Source: Jiangella asiatica (GTDB lineage: Bacteria; Actinomycetota; Actinomycetes; Jiangellales; Jiangellaceae). From it: a DNA stretch of 64,000 nucleotides. Shown piece after piece: positions 43,425-51,509 of the stretch; the stretch's first letter is position 1; each line of letters opens with the position of its first letter. The translations under genes and the position numbers were made by a program. A model generated the notes under the pieces. The model was not told the DNA's origin, made no database searches, and saw only the letters and a program-made list of their open reading frames with translations. The stretch lies in NCBI RefSeq assembly GCF_004349065.1, contig NZ_SMKZ01000005.1, positions 120,705 through 184,704 of the forward strand. Direction: 5' to 3'.

Positions 43425-43745
43425 ATGCCGACGCCCCAGAACGCGGCCGAGCGCGATGAGCTCGACGACCGCAGAGAGCAGTTCCTCGCCGGCTTCGGCG
43501 CGGCCGTCCTCGCCCGCCGCACCCACCTCGACCTCACGCAGCGCCAGGTCGACGCGCGGATGGGCTACCGCGGCAGGTTCGTCGGCGGCGTGGAACGCGG
43601 CCGACGCAACATCACCCTCACCACGCTCTACGCGCTCGCCGCCGCCCTGGAGACGGACCCACGCGCACTACTGGCCGGCCCGGACGTCGCATGGCGTGCC
43701 GAGTTGACTTCGAGCGCACTCCAGTTCGTAGCGTCGCCGCCATGA
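43425..43745 (+). CDS. XRE-family regulator (third of three)
   Basis: 106 residues. The helix-turn-helix is weaker than in the two upstream genes but clear: HLDLTQRQVDARMGYRGRFVGGVERGRRN, then TLYALAAALETDPRALL. The last 15 codons contain a MerR-type promoter for the next gene, and the stop overlaps the SDR start (ATGA). ATG 43425 is preferred; the codons from an ATG at 43368 are of atypical composition. Confidence 0.78.
   Translation: MPTPQNAAERDELDDRREQFLAGFGAAVLARRTHLDLTQRQVDARMGYRGRFVGGVERGRRNITLTTLYALAAALETDPRALLAGPDVAWRAELTSSALQFVASPP
43704..43734 (+). promoter_or_regulatory. MerR-type promoter with 19-bp spacer
   Basis: TTGACT (43704-43709) and TAGCGT (43729-43734) are separated by 19 bp, and the spacer contains the imperfect dyad ACTTCGAGCGCACTCCAGT. 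Long 19-bp spacers with a central dyad are the hallmark of MerR-family activated promoters. The predicted start site falls on the A of the SDR ATG at 43742, so the mRNA would be leaderless. The whole element lies inside the end of the XRE gene. Confidence 0.65.
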
Positions 43746-44713
43746 CAACGCTTCAGCACTCCATCGGCTCCGGTTTCAGGGCCGACACCACCGCCGCGCA
43801 GGTCCTGGACGGCATCGATCTGTCCGGCAAGCTGGCGGTGGTCACCGGCGGGTACTCGGGTCTCGGACTCGAGACCACCCGGGCACTCAGCGGAGCCGGC
43901 GCGCACGTCGTCGTGCCGGCCCGGCGACCCGACATCGCCCGCGAGGCCCTGGCCGGCATGGACGACGTCGAGGTGGATCAGCTGGACCTCGGCGACCTCG
44001 ACAGCGTGCGCGGCTTCGTCGACCGGTTCCTCGCCTCCGGTCGCGGCATCGACATCGCGATCAACAACGCCGGCATCATGGCGTGCCCGGAGACCCGCCT
44101 CGGCCCCGGCTGGGAGGCCCAGTTCGCCACCAACCACCTCGGCCACTTCGCGCTGATCAACCGGCTCTGGCCGGCCCTGGTCGCCGGCGACGGCGCCCGC
44201 GTCGTGTCGGTATCCTCCCGCGGCCACCACCGCTCCCCCATCCGCTGGGACGACGTCCAGTTCGAGAACGGTTACGACAAGTGGACGGCCTACGGCCAGG
44301 CCAAGACCGCGAACGTGCTGTTCGCGGTCCGGCTGGACCAGCTCGGCCGCGACGCGCGCGTGCGCGCGTTCTCGCTGCATCCCGGCGGCATCCTGACACC
44401 GTTGCAGCGGCACCTGCCCAAGGAGGAGATGGTCGCGGCCGGTTGGATCGACGAGGACGGCAACCCGCTGAACCCGACGTTCAAGACCCCGGAGCAGGGC
44501 GCCGCCACGCAGGTCTGGGCCGCCACGTCGCCGCGGCTGGCCGGCCTGGGCGGGCTGTACCTGGAGGACTGCGACATCGCCGAGCCAGCCTCCGGTTCAG
44601 GTGACACCGCCCGAGGCGTCCGCCACTACGCGCTCGACCCGGACGAGGCCGCGCGGCTCTGGACGCTGTCGGCCCAGCTCACCGAGGTGAACGCGGTCCC
44701 GGACGCCGGCTGA
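43742..44713 (+). CDS. SDR-family oxidoreductase (retinol-dehydrogenase-like)
   Basis: 323 residues, somewhat longer than classical SDRs. Motifs: TGGYSGLG for the cofactor, INNAGIM, catalytic YGQAK, and the HPGGILTPL loop after it, as in WWOX/retinol dehydrogenase-like SDRs. These reduce aldehydes and ketones with NADPH. The ATG coincides with the predicted transcription start of a MerR-type promoter, suggesting induction by a stress or electrophile sensor that is not encoded next door. Confidence 0.92.
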   Translation: MTTLQHSIGSGFRADTTAAQVLDGIDLSGKLAVVTGGYSGLGLETTRALSGAGAHVVVPARRPDIAREALAGMDDVEVDQLDLGDLDSVRGFVDRFLASGRGIDIAINNAGIMACPETRLGPGWEAQFATNHLGHFALINRLWPALVAGDGARVVSVSSRGHHRSPIRWDDVQFENGYDKWTAYGQAKTANVLFAVRLDQLGRDARVRAFSLHPGGILTPLQRHLPKEEMVAAGWIDEDGNPLNPTFKTPEQGAATQVWAATSPRLAGLGGLYLEDCDIAEPASGSGDTARGVRHYALDPDEAARLWTLSAQLTEVNAVPDAG

Positions 44714-44741
44714 GGTAGAGGAAGGGCAACCGGGCGCGCCG

Positions 44742-45377
44742 TCACCGCTCACGGTGTCGCGGCGCTTCTTCCCGGGCGGCGACCAGGTCCGCGCCGCGCA
44801 GGTCGGCGACGTAGATGTCGTCCGTCCACGGCCGGAAACCGACGTCGTCCAGCAGTGCCGTCAGCCGAGCCCGGTCGGTGGCCGCAGACGCCTCCCGCGT
44901 AGGGCCCGGGCCGGGCTGCCCGACGTGGCAGACCGCCAGCCGTGCCATGAGGGCGAAGAAGCCCAGTGCGTTGGCCAGAAGCGGCCGCGCGAGACCGTGT
45001 CCGCGCCAGGCATCGACCAGCGCCCCGTGCCGGACGATCACGATGCGCGGTGGCCCGGCGCCGATCCGATCGTCTAGATCGGGCCGGAGCCGGCCGTCCC
45101 GCGGATCGGCGACGACCGACTCGATGAAGTCCGACGCCCAGGCACCCAGGACGGCGGCATCGAGAAGCACCGGTTCCCGCCGCAGGTCGGCGACCACCAC
45201 TGCGAGGTCACCGACGTGCCGAAGCCCTGGTGGACAGACGTCGAGGTCGGACACGTCGGCGGAGACGTCCCATTCTTCGGGCAGTTGATCGTCGCCGGTC
45301 TGCCACCACCGCCGACGATGCAACGTGGCCACATCGATCGACATCGGATTGGCCGGAGGCCTTGGCCGCGCGCTCAT
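44742..45377 (-). CDS. GNAT-like protein, second of a tandem paralogous pair
   Basis: 211 residues. The segment VDAWRGHGLARPLLANALGFF matches the acetyl-CoA-binding helix of GNAT acetyltransferases (RGxGLA). Flanking strands (RIVIVRHGA, MARLAVCHVG) fit the fold. The protein aligns along its length with the upstream product: shared RRRWWQTG/MLWWQTV, WDVSADVSDLDVC/WRVSADVWDLDVC and IYVADLRGADL/VYVVDLKNQDL. The start overlaps the upstream stop (ATGA). Substrate unknown. Confidence 0.8.
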   Translation of the reverse strand: MSARPRPPANPMSIDVATLHRRRWWQTGDDQLPEEWDVSADVSDLDVCPPGLRHVGDLAVVVADLRREPVLLDAAVLGAWASDFIESVVADPRDGRLRPDLDDRIGAGPPRIVIVRHGALVDAWRGHGLARPLLANALGFFALMARLAVCHVGQPGPGPTREASAATDRARLTALLDDVGFRPWTDDIYVADLRGADLVAAREEAPRHRER

Positions 45378-46024
45378 GAGTTCTCGTCGCTGTACGGCCC
45401 CCAGCGCTCGAGTGGTCCCAGACTCGCGTCTATCAGGTCCTGGTTCTTCAGGTCTACGACGTAGACGCCGTTCCAATAGAAGAAGCCGATCCGTTCCAGC
45501 AGCGTTCCCAGCCGCAGACAGGTGAGCTCTGCCGACATTCGATCAGGATTGCGACTGAGTAGGTCGGCCGGCGAGATCCGGCACACGGCGAGCCGGGCAT
45601 TGTTGGAGAAACGTTCCAGCGCCGACGCGAGCAGCGGGCCGGCCAGGCCGTGACCACGCCATGGCCTCGCCAACTCGAACGAGCACACGATCACCATCCG
45701 CGGCGGGCCGTCGCTGATCCGCTCGTCCAAGTCGGGCACGAGCGTTCCATCGGCGAGATCGACGACCGTCTCGCCGATGAATTCCAGTGCCCATTCGCCC
45801 GGCTCCAGGGAATCGAGCAGGTTGCGATCGCAGTTGAGGTCCGCCACCGCCAGCTGGACGTCCGCGACGTGGCGATGCTCCTCCGCACAGACGTCGAGGT
45901 CCCAGACGTCGGCCGAGACCCGCCAATGCTCGGGCATGTCGTCGTCGGTGACGGTCTGCCACCACAGCATTCGATGTGTCACGGTCAGCTCGACCGACAT
46001 GGGGTTCGCGGGTAGGTCAGTCAT
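45374..46024 (-). CDS. GNAT-like protein, first of a tandem paralogous pair
   Basis: 216 residues with the GNAT signature ARPWRGHGLAGPLLASALERF after MVIVCSFEL. The N-terminal MSVELTVTHRMLWWQT and VSADVWDLDVC are shared with the adjacent downstream paralogue. ATG 46024 has GAGG about nine nt upstream; GTG codons at 46027 and 46033 are alternatives. Two similar genes in translational overlap point to a local duplication that has since diverged. I cannot say what they acetylate. Confidence 0.8.
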   Translation of the reverse strand: MTDLPANPMSVELTVTHRMLWWQTVTDDDMPEHWRVSADVWDLDVCAEEHRHVADVQLAVADLNCDRNLLDSLEPGEWALEFIGETVVDLADGTLVPDLDERISDGPPRMVIVCSFELARPWRGHGLAGPLLASALERFSNNARLAVCRISPADLLSRNPDRMSAELTCLRLGTLLERIGFFYWNGVYVVDLKNQDLIDASLGPLERWGPYSDENS

Positions 46025-46174
46025 CACAGCCACCTCGCCAGCTCGAAGGGCCTTTGCGATAGTTGGTCAGCGCCCTCGACGCCAGAATCTCGCCATCACG
46101 ACATTCACGCCAAGCGCCTCGGCGGGAAGTCCGGCTGGGCTACCGCACACAAGGCGCTGCGTCTGGGACGCGAT

Positions 46175-46360
46175 TCACTCGCCTTCATCGAAAGCGCGGG
46201 CCGGCACCTTCATCGGGGTAGTACCCGTGATTGTCCTCCGGCTCGGCTCAAATGCAAGTCGAACAATGAACTTGTTGTCAGCGGGCATTGTTGCGATGTG
46301 CCAGACCCGTCCGCCCGATGGCAACGTATCCATCCCGACGGTTACTACCTCCCCGCTCAA
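46175..46360 (-). CDS. Possible small protein (61 aa)
   Basis: A short frame in the 401-bp gap between the GNAT pair and the Asn-Gly-repeat gene. The TTG start has no clear ribosome site; an internal ATG at 46333 would give 52 residues. The sequence (VWHIATMPADNKFIVRLAF) is protein-like and of lower GC than its neighbours. A minus-strand TATAAA (46394-46399) could supply a -10 element. I recognise no domain, and the call is tentative. Confidence 0.3.
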   Translation of the reverse strand: MSGEVVTVGMDTLPSGGRVWHIATMPADNKFIVRLAFEPSRRTITGTTPMKVPARAFDEGE

Positions 46361-46425
46361 TCGGAAGGGGAACGCTACTCATAGTCTTCAACATTTATAG
46401 CATGATCCGGCCCGTCGCGATGTGA

Positions 46426-47781
46426 TCATGACGCGTTGAGTTGAGGCGCACCACGGGTGGCGTCCAGGCCGAGTCTGTGGCGCAGCGACTTGACCTCCGC
46501 CTCGAGCGTCTCCAGAGCAGCCAGCACGGCCACGTCGGAATGCTGATAGGCGCGCATCGCCCCTTGCAGCCGTTCGACCTCGGCGCGAAGGTGCTCGTTC
46601 TCCTCGAGCAGTTCGACCAGCCGGCGATGCTGTCCGCGCCGAGAAAGGATGCTCGCCGGCTGACCGGCCCCGTCGCGTCCGCGGGCAGGGACGGGTTCCG
46701 CGGCGGCGACATGACCGAAGGACGCTCCGTCCGGCACCAGCTTCGATGCGTCCCGCGCGACGCCGTTCGGCGCGACACCGTTCGGCGAGACACCGTTCGG
46801 CGCGACACCGTTGGGCGTGACACCATTTTGCGCGACGCCGTTCGAGGAGGCGCCGTTCAGGGGGGCACCGTTCGGCACGATCCGCAGGTCCGGCGCGGTG
46901 CCGTAGTACTCTGCGGCCTCGCCGGCCAACAGCATACGTTCGACCTCCCACGCCTCGGCCGGGAGCAGCGCGAGGATGCCGCGGTCTCGCTGCGAGAGTC
47001 CGAAGATGTAGGCCAGCCGGCGGGGACCGCTCCGGTCGATCCGGACCGACCCGAGGATCTGGTGGCGGCGCGGGTCACGTGGGTCGTCGAGGTCCACGCC
47101 CGGCAGATAGGTCCGGATGGCGCCCTCGGGAATGGAGTGGAGCTCGCCGACCATGTCGTTGAACTCCTGCTCCACCGACGCCCCGAGGAGGAAGGCGTTG
47201 CCCAGCCCGACGACCTCCCACATCACGTCGGTCGCCCAGGCGTGGAACCCGTCGGCGTCGCGAGCACCCTGCCGGGCGACGTAGACCGGGCCCAGCCTGG
47301 TGTCGTCGGCCAGGTAGTCCATCAGGTCGGGCAGGTCGTCGGGACCGACCCACGTCGGCTTGGTCGACGTGGGCACCAGCCCGTCGCGACACGGAAGCTC
47401 CGCCAGCAACTCGCGGAGCACGGAGGGGACCGACATGAACGGAACCCGCGCCGGACGGTCGCTTTCGTCGTCGGCGACCTCGATCTCCGTCCAGAGCCAC
47501 CCGGGCGCGTCCTGGACCTCGACCGCGGTGATGGTGGTGCGCCAAATCTCGTTCATGCCTCGCGCGAACGGATGCAGCCGGCGCCACCGATACACCGAGC
47601 GTCCGCTCTCATGGTGCCGGGCGATCGTGATGATGTCGTCCGGGTCGAGCACGTACCGACCCGGCGCTCCCGCGGGGATGTCGATCTCCTTGAACCGTGA
47701 CCAGCGATCCAGGTGCTCGATCACCGTGCCCAGGTACGACCCCGCCTCGATTGTCAGGAACGACCGGAAGCCCACGGACAT
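46426..47781 (-). CDS. Unknown protein with Asn-Gly pentapeptide repeats and coiled coil
   Basis: 451 residues in three parts. Residues 1-300 form a folded domain with no family I can name; distinctive strings are YLPGVDLDDPRDPRRH, GSVRIDRSG and LLPAEAWEVERML. Residues 304-342 are eight Asn-Gly pairs at an exact five-residue period (PNGVA-like). From about 375 on is a Leu/Glu-rich heptad pattern (LVELLEENEHLRAEVERLQ) predicted to be a coiled coil. No signal peptide or membrane helix. AGGAGG precedes the ATG, and a TTGTCG-N16-TATTGT promoter lies upstream. The layout suggests a sensor or scaffold that oligomerises through its C terminus. Confidence 0.85.
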   Translation of the reverse strand: MSVGFRSFLTIEAGSYLGTVIEHLDRWSRFKEIDIPAGAPGRYVLDPDDIITIARHHESGRSVYRWRRLHPFARGMNEIWRTTITAVEVQDAPGWLWTEIEVADDESDRPARVPFMSVPSVLRELLAELPCRDGLVPTSTKPTWVGPDDLPDLMDYLADDTRLGPVYVARQGARDADGFHAWATDVMWEVVGLGNAFLLGASVEQEFNDMVGELHSIPEGAIRTYLPGVDLDDPRDPRRHQILGSVRIDRSGPRRLAYIFGLSQRDRGILALLPAEAWEVERMLLAGEAAEYYGTAPDLRIVPNGAPLNGASSNGVAQNGVTPNGVAPNGVSPNGVAPNGVARDASKLVPDGASFGHVAAAEPVPARGRDGAGQPASILSRRGQHRRLVELLEENEHLRAEVERLQGAMRAYQHSDVAVLAALETLEAEVKSLRHRLGLDATRGAPQLNAS

Positions 47782-47863
47782 GTCTCGGCCCTCCTGCCTC
47801 CCGGGCTAGAACCCGGCTTGGTTTCGGTGGACAATACAAGTGTTTTGATACGCGACAACGCTT

Positions 47864-47883
47864 CAAACGTCAAGTGACGTTTG
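47864..47883. promoter_or_regulatory. 20-bp palindrome upstream of the Asn-Gly-repeat gene
   Basis: CAAACGTCA-AG-TGACGTTTG is a perfect 9-bp inverted repeat around two bases. It lies about 15 bp upstream of the minus-strand TTGTCG (-35) that drives the gene ending at 46426, a typical activator position. Candidate operator only. Confidence 0.4.
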
Positions 47884-47889
47884 GTCCGC

Positions 47890-47907
47890 CGTTGCCGCGC
47901 GGCAACG
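47890..47907 (-). terminator. Palindrome downstream of the E1 gene
   Basis: CGTTGCCGC/GCGGCAACG is a perfect 18-bp palindrome 11 bp past the E1 stop on the minus strand. It is the likely end of the aminotransferase/ligase/E1 operon. No T-tract follows. Confidence 0.45.
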
Positions 47908-47918
47908 AAACCGGCGCA

Positions 47919-49934
47919 TCAGACCCGGACGACCTCGCGGATTGCGGCGGCGATCGCGTGCCGATCGGGCAGCCAGGCCCGCTCCAGCGACGGCGCGTAT
48001 GGTGCCGGTGTCGGCGGGGGCGCCACCCGCACCACCGGGGCGTCCAGGTGCCAGAACCCATCGCTGACGGCGAGCGCCGCCAGCTCCGCGCCGACGCCGA
48101 AGTCCTGCACCGCCTCATGCGCGATGACCAGCCGGTTCGTCCGCGCGAGCGACCCGAGCACGGTCGCGCGGTCCAGCGGCACGATGGTCCGCAGGTCGAC
48201 GACCTCGACGCTGACGTCCTCCTCCGCCAGCTGCTCGGCAGCGGCCAGCGCCTCGTGCACCATCCGCGACCACGACACCAACGTCACGTCGGTCCCCTCG
48301 CGCCGGATCGCGGCGCGGCCGAGCGGCACGAGGTGGTCCGGCGGCGGTTTCGCTCCGCGCAATCCGTACAGCAGCCGGTTCTCCACGACGACGACGGGGT
48401 TCGGGTCGCGGATTGCGGCGCGCAGCAGACCGTAGGTGTCCGCTGGGGTGGACGGCATCACGACGGTCAGGCCCGGGATGTGCGCCAGCAGCGCCTCGAG
48501 GCTCTGCGAATGCTGGCTGCCCGACGACCTGCCCGCGCCGAACTGCGTCCGCACCACCAGCGACATGGGCGCGCGGCCGCCGGTCATGAACCGCAGCTTC
48601 GCGGCCTGGTTGAGCAGCTGGTCGAAGCAGGCGCCGACGAAGTCGAGGTACATGATCTCGACGACCGGCCGCAGGCCGGCCATCGCGGCACCGACGGCCA
48701 CACCGACGATCGCCGTCTCGCTGATCGGGGTGTCGCGGACCCGGCCCGGGTAGGCCTCGGCCAGCCCGCGGGTGAGCCCGAACACGTTGCCGCCCGCGGC
48801 GACGTCGATGCCGGCGACGAAGACCGACGGGTCCAGCGCGAGCTCCTGGTCCAGGGCATCCCGCACGGCATCCATGACGCGGTACCGGTTCGCTCCACGC
48901 CCGCCCGCCACGAGCGATTCCTCCGGTCCGGTGTCCGGGCGCGGCGCCGTCACGAAGTCAGCCAGGGTGGACGCGGCCGGTTCCGGTGCCGCGCGAGCGA
49001 AGGCCACCGCGTCGGCGAGCTCGTCCTCGATCTCCCGGTCGATGTCGTCCACGTCCTCCGCGGCCACGCCGGCCGCCGCCAGCCGGTTCCGGGCCAGCTC
49101 GAGCGGGTCGCGCGACCGCCAGCGCGACAGCTCGGCGGCGTCCCGGTACCGTTCCGGGTCGCCCTCGTAGTGGCCGTGCCAGCGGTACGTGTCGGCCTCG
49201 ACGAGCACCGGGCCGCGGCCGTGCCGCACGCCGTCGACGACCGTCGTCATCAGCGCGGCGACCGCGGCGACGTCGTTGCCGTCGACGTACTCGTAGCCCA
49301 GGCCGTAGCCGGCGGCGCGGGCGGCGAGCGTGGCGCGATGCTGGTCCTCGACCCGGGAGAACTCCGCGTAGTGGTTGTTCTCGCACAGGAAGACGATCGG
49401 CAGGTCCCAGACGGCCGCCAGGTTGACCGCCTCGTGGAACGCGCCGGCGGCGACCGCTCCGTCGCCGAAGAAGGCCACGACGACCCCGTCGCGCCCGGTC
49501 AGCCGGAACGCGGTGGCCACTCCCCCGGCGATCGGCAGGCCGGCGCCGACGATGCCGTTCGCGCCATAGACGCCACGGCCTGGGTCGGCGATGTGCATGG
49601 AACCGCCGCGGCCGCGGCAGGTCCCGCTCTCGCGCCCCATGAGCTCGGCGAACATGGACGCCGCGTCGAGGCCCTTGGCGAGGCAGTGGCCGTGGCCGCG
49701 GTGCGTGGACGTGATGGCGTCGCTGTCGCGCAGCGGCCAGCAGGCTCCGACGGCGCTGGCCTCCTGGCCGATGGACAGGTGCAGGAAGCCGGGCACCTCG
49801 GTGGCGCGGTACAGCTCGCTTGCGCGCTCTTCGAAGCGCCTGATCCGGCGCATCCGGCGGTACATCTCGGGCAGGTCGGCGGCGGCCCGGTCCGCGGTGC
49901 CCGCACCTGGAGACGCCGGTCCGGTCACCGTCAT
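47919..49934 (-). CDS. Fused alpha-beta TPP-dependent 2-oxoacid (or acetoin) dehydrogenase E1
   Basis: 671 residues joining the E1-alpha and E1-beta chains that are usually separate. Alpha half (about 1-340): TSTHRGHGH, GSMHIAD and the TPP motif GDGAVAAGAFHEAVN (157-171) ending ENNHYA. Beta half (from about 350): FVAGIDVAAGGNVFG, DTPISETAIVG, VEIMYLDF, VVDLRTIVPLD. Such enzymes decarboxylate a 2-oxoacid or cleave acetoin and pass the acyl group to lipoyl-E2. No E2 or E3 gene is adjacent, so it either borrows them or works alone. Coupled by ATGA overlap to the upstream CoA ligase. Confidence 0.92.
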   Translation of the reverse strand: MTVTGPASPGAGTADRAAADLPEMYRRMRRIRRFEERASELYRATEVPGFLHLSIGQEASAVGACWPLRDSDAITSTHRGHGHCLAKGLDAASMFAELMGRESGTCRGRGGSMHIADPGRGVYGANGIVGAGLPIAGGVATAFRLTGRDGVVVAFFGDGAVAAGAFHEAVNLAAVWDLPIVFLCENNHYAEFSRVEDQHRATLAARAAGYGLGYEYVDGNDVAAVAALMTTVVDGVRHGRGPVLVEADTYRWHGHYEGDPERYRDAAELSRWRSRDPLELARNRLAAAGVAAEDVDDIDREIEDELADAVAFARAAPEPAASTLADFVTAPRPDTGPEESLVAGGRGANRYRVMDAVRDALDQELALDPSVFVAGIDVAAGGNVFGLTRGLAEAYPGRVRDTPISETAIVGVAVGAAMAGLRPVVEIMYLDFVGACFDQLLNQAAKLRFMTGGRAPMSLVVRTQFGAGRSSGSQHSQSLEALLAHIPGLTVVMPSTPADTYGLLRAAIRDPNPVVVVENRLLYGLRGAKPPPDHLVPLGRAAIRREGTDVTLVSWSRMVHEALAAAEQLAEEDVSVEVVDLRTIVPLDRATVLGSLARTNRLVIAHEAVQDFGVGAELAALAVSDGFWHLDAPVVRVAPPPTPAPYAPSLERAWLPDRHAIAAAIREVVRV

Positions 49935-51508
49935 GCGCGCGCCCGCCCGGCCAGCAAGCCCACCGCGTGGGTGCGCAGCTCCGCCTTGCGGACCTTGCCG
50001 ATGGACGTGCGCGGCAGCTCACCGACGGGTATCACCTCCGACGGCACCTTGAACGCGGCCAACCTCCCGGCGCAGTGAGCCCGCAGGTCCTCGGCGTCGG
50101 CAGTCGCACCCGTCACCGGCACGACGAACACCACCAGCCGTTCGCCGAGGATCGGGTCGGGAACGCCGATCGCGGCGCACTCGTCGACCAGCGGGTGGTC
50201 GAGCAGGACCCGCTCCACCTCGCCGGCGCCGACGTTCTCGCCCTTCACCTTGATGACGTCCTTCTTGCGGTCGTGGAAGAACACGTAGCCGTGGTCCAGC
50301 CGGCCGAGGTCGCCGGTGCGCAGCCAGCCGTCATCGTCGAGCACCTCGCTCGTCGCGGCCGGGTCCTTGAAGTAGCCGCTCATGGTCGACGGTCCGCGGA
50401 TGACCAGCTCGCCCACCGCGCCGGGCCGTACGTCGTCGCCGTCGTCGGACACCACCCGCAGCTGCCAGCCAGGGCTGACCGTGCCGATGGACTGCCAGTC
50501 GTGCCGCGGGTCCAGATAGGGCGGTGTGCGGGTGCCGCACGCCGCGGACTCCGTCAGGCCCCAGCCCATCGAGACGTCGACGCCGAACCGGAACGACACC
50601 GCGTGGATCTCGTCGCGGTCCAGCGGCAAGGCGTACATCATGAGCCGCATCGGTGTCGCGGCCTCCGCCGCCGACGGCCGGGCGCCGAGCAGGATGCGCA
50701 GCGGCCCGGCGGTGAGGTTGCCGACGGTGATCCCGTGCTCGGCGACGACCGGCCAGTAGGCTCGGGCGCTGAACCCCGGCCCGACGACGAGGTGCGACCC
50801 GGTGAGCAGCGCGGGCAGCAGCTGGAAGCACATCGCGTTGACGTGGAACAGCGGCAGCACGCAGTAGGAGCGGTCGTCCGGTCGCAGCCCGGTCTCGTTG
50901 CCGGTGGTCGCGCCGGCGGCCAGGCAGGCCGCATGGGACAACATGACGCCCTTGGGCCGGCCGGTGGTGCCGGACGTGTACATCATGAGCGCGGTGCGGC
51001 GGCCGGCCGGTCCGTCGTGGCCGGGGACCGGGGTCGACGGCGGACGGAGCCGGCGCCGCCCGTTGGTGACGGCCGTACCGCGGATCACCGGCGGCGGGGC
51101 GTCCGCGACGGCGGCCACCCGCTCGGCCATCGCCTGGTGCCGCAGGTTGGTCACGATGGCGGCGCACTCGCTGTGCTCGACAACGAACGCGAACTCGTCG
51201 GCGGTGTACTGCGCGATGGTCGGCACGGCGACGGCGTCGGCGGCGACGATGGCCAGCAGCGCGACCACGAAGTCCGCGGAGTTCTCCATGTGCAGCACGA
51301 CCCGGTCACCGGCGCCGACGCCCAGCTCGCGCAGCAGGTCGCGCACCGCCGCCACCTCCGTGGCGCAGGCACCGTAGGTCCAGGTGCGGGTGGCCGACGG
51401 CTGCTGCGGGTCCCGATAGGTCAGGAACGGCCGCTCGGTGTCGACGGTGGCCCGGTGCCGCAGCACATCCGGGATGGTCAGGTGATCGAAGGTGGTGGTC
51501 ATCGCCAC
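49931..51508 (-). CDS. AMP-dependent acyl-CoA synthetase/ligase
   Basis: 525 residues of the ANL superfamily. The P-loop-like MMYTSGTTGRPKGVMLSH, WGLTESA, the hinge TGDLGRLDHGY, DVIKVKGENVGAGEVE and the C-terminal catalytic Lys in SIGKVRKAEL are all present, so it should form an acyl-adenylate and then the CoA thioester. Relatives include crotonobetaine/carnitine-CoA ligase-like enzymes. The GTG at 51508 has GGAG at about 10 nt; an ATG two codons later is also possible. It is the middle gene of the operon, starting 1 bp after the aminotransferase stop. Confidence 0.93.
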   Translation of the reverse strand: MAMTTTFDHLTIPDVLRHRATVDTERPFLTYRDPQQPSATRTWTYGACATEVAAVRDLLRELGVGAGDRVVLHMENSADFVVALLAIVAADAVAVPTIAQYTADEFAFVVEHSECAAIVTNLRHQAMAERVAAVADAPPPVIRGTAVTNGRRRLRPPSTPVPGHDGPAGRRTALMMYTSGTTGRPKGVMLSHAACLAAGATTGNETGLRPDDRSYCVLPLFHVNAMCFQLLPALLTGSHLVVGPGFSARAYWPVVAEHGITVGNLTAGPLRILLGARPSAAEAATPMRLMMYALPLDRDEIHAVSFRFGVDVSMGWGLTESAACGTRTPPYLDPRHDWQSIGTVSPGWQLRVVSDDGDDVRPGAVGELVIRGPSTMSGYFKDPAATSEVLDDDGWLRTGDLGRLDHGYVFFHDRKKDVIKVKGENVGAGEVERVLLDHPLVDECAAIGVPDPILGERLVVFVVPVTGATADAEDLRAHCAGRLAAFKVPSEVIPVGELPRTSIGKVRKAELRTHAVGLLAGRARA

Positions 51509-51509
51509 G

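Noticed and set aside
46756..46872. 15-bp tandem repeats that could suggest a CRISPR-like array
   Set aside because: The period is five codons in frame within a protein gene and there are no spacers.
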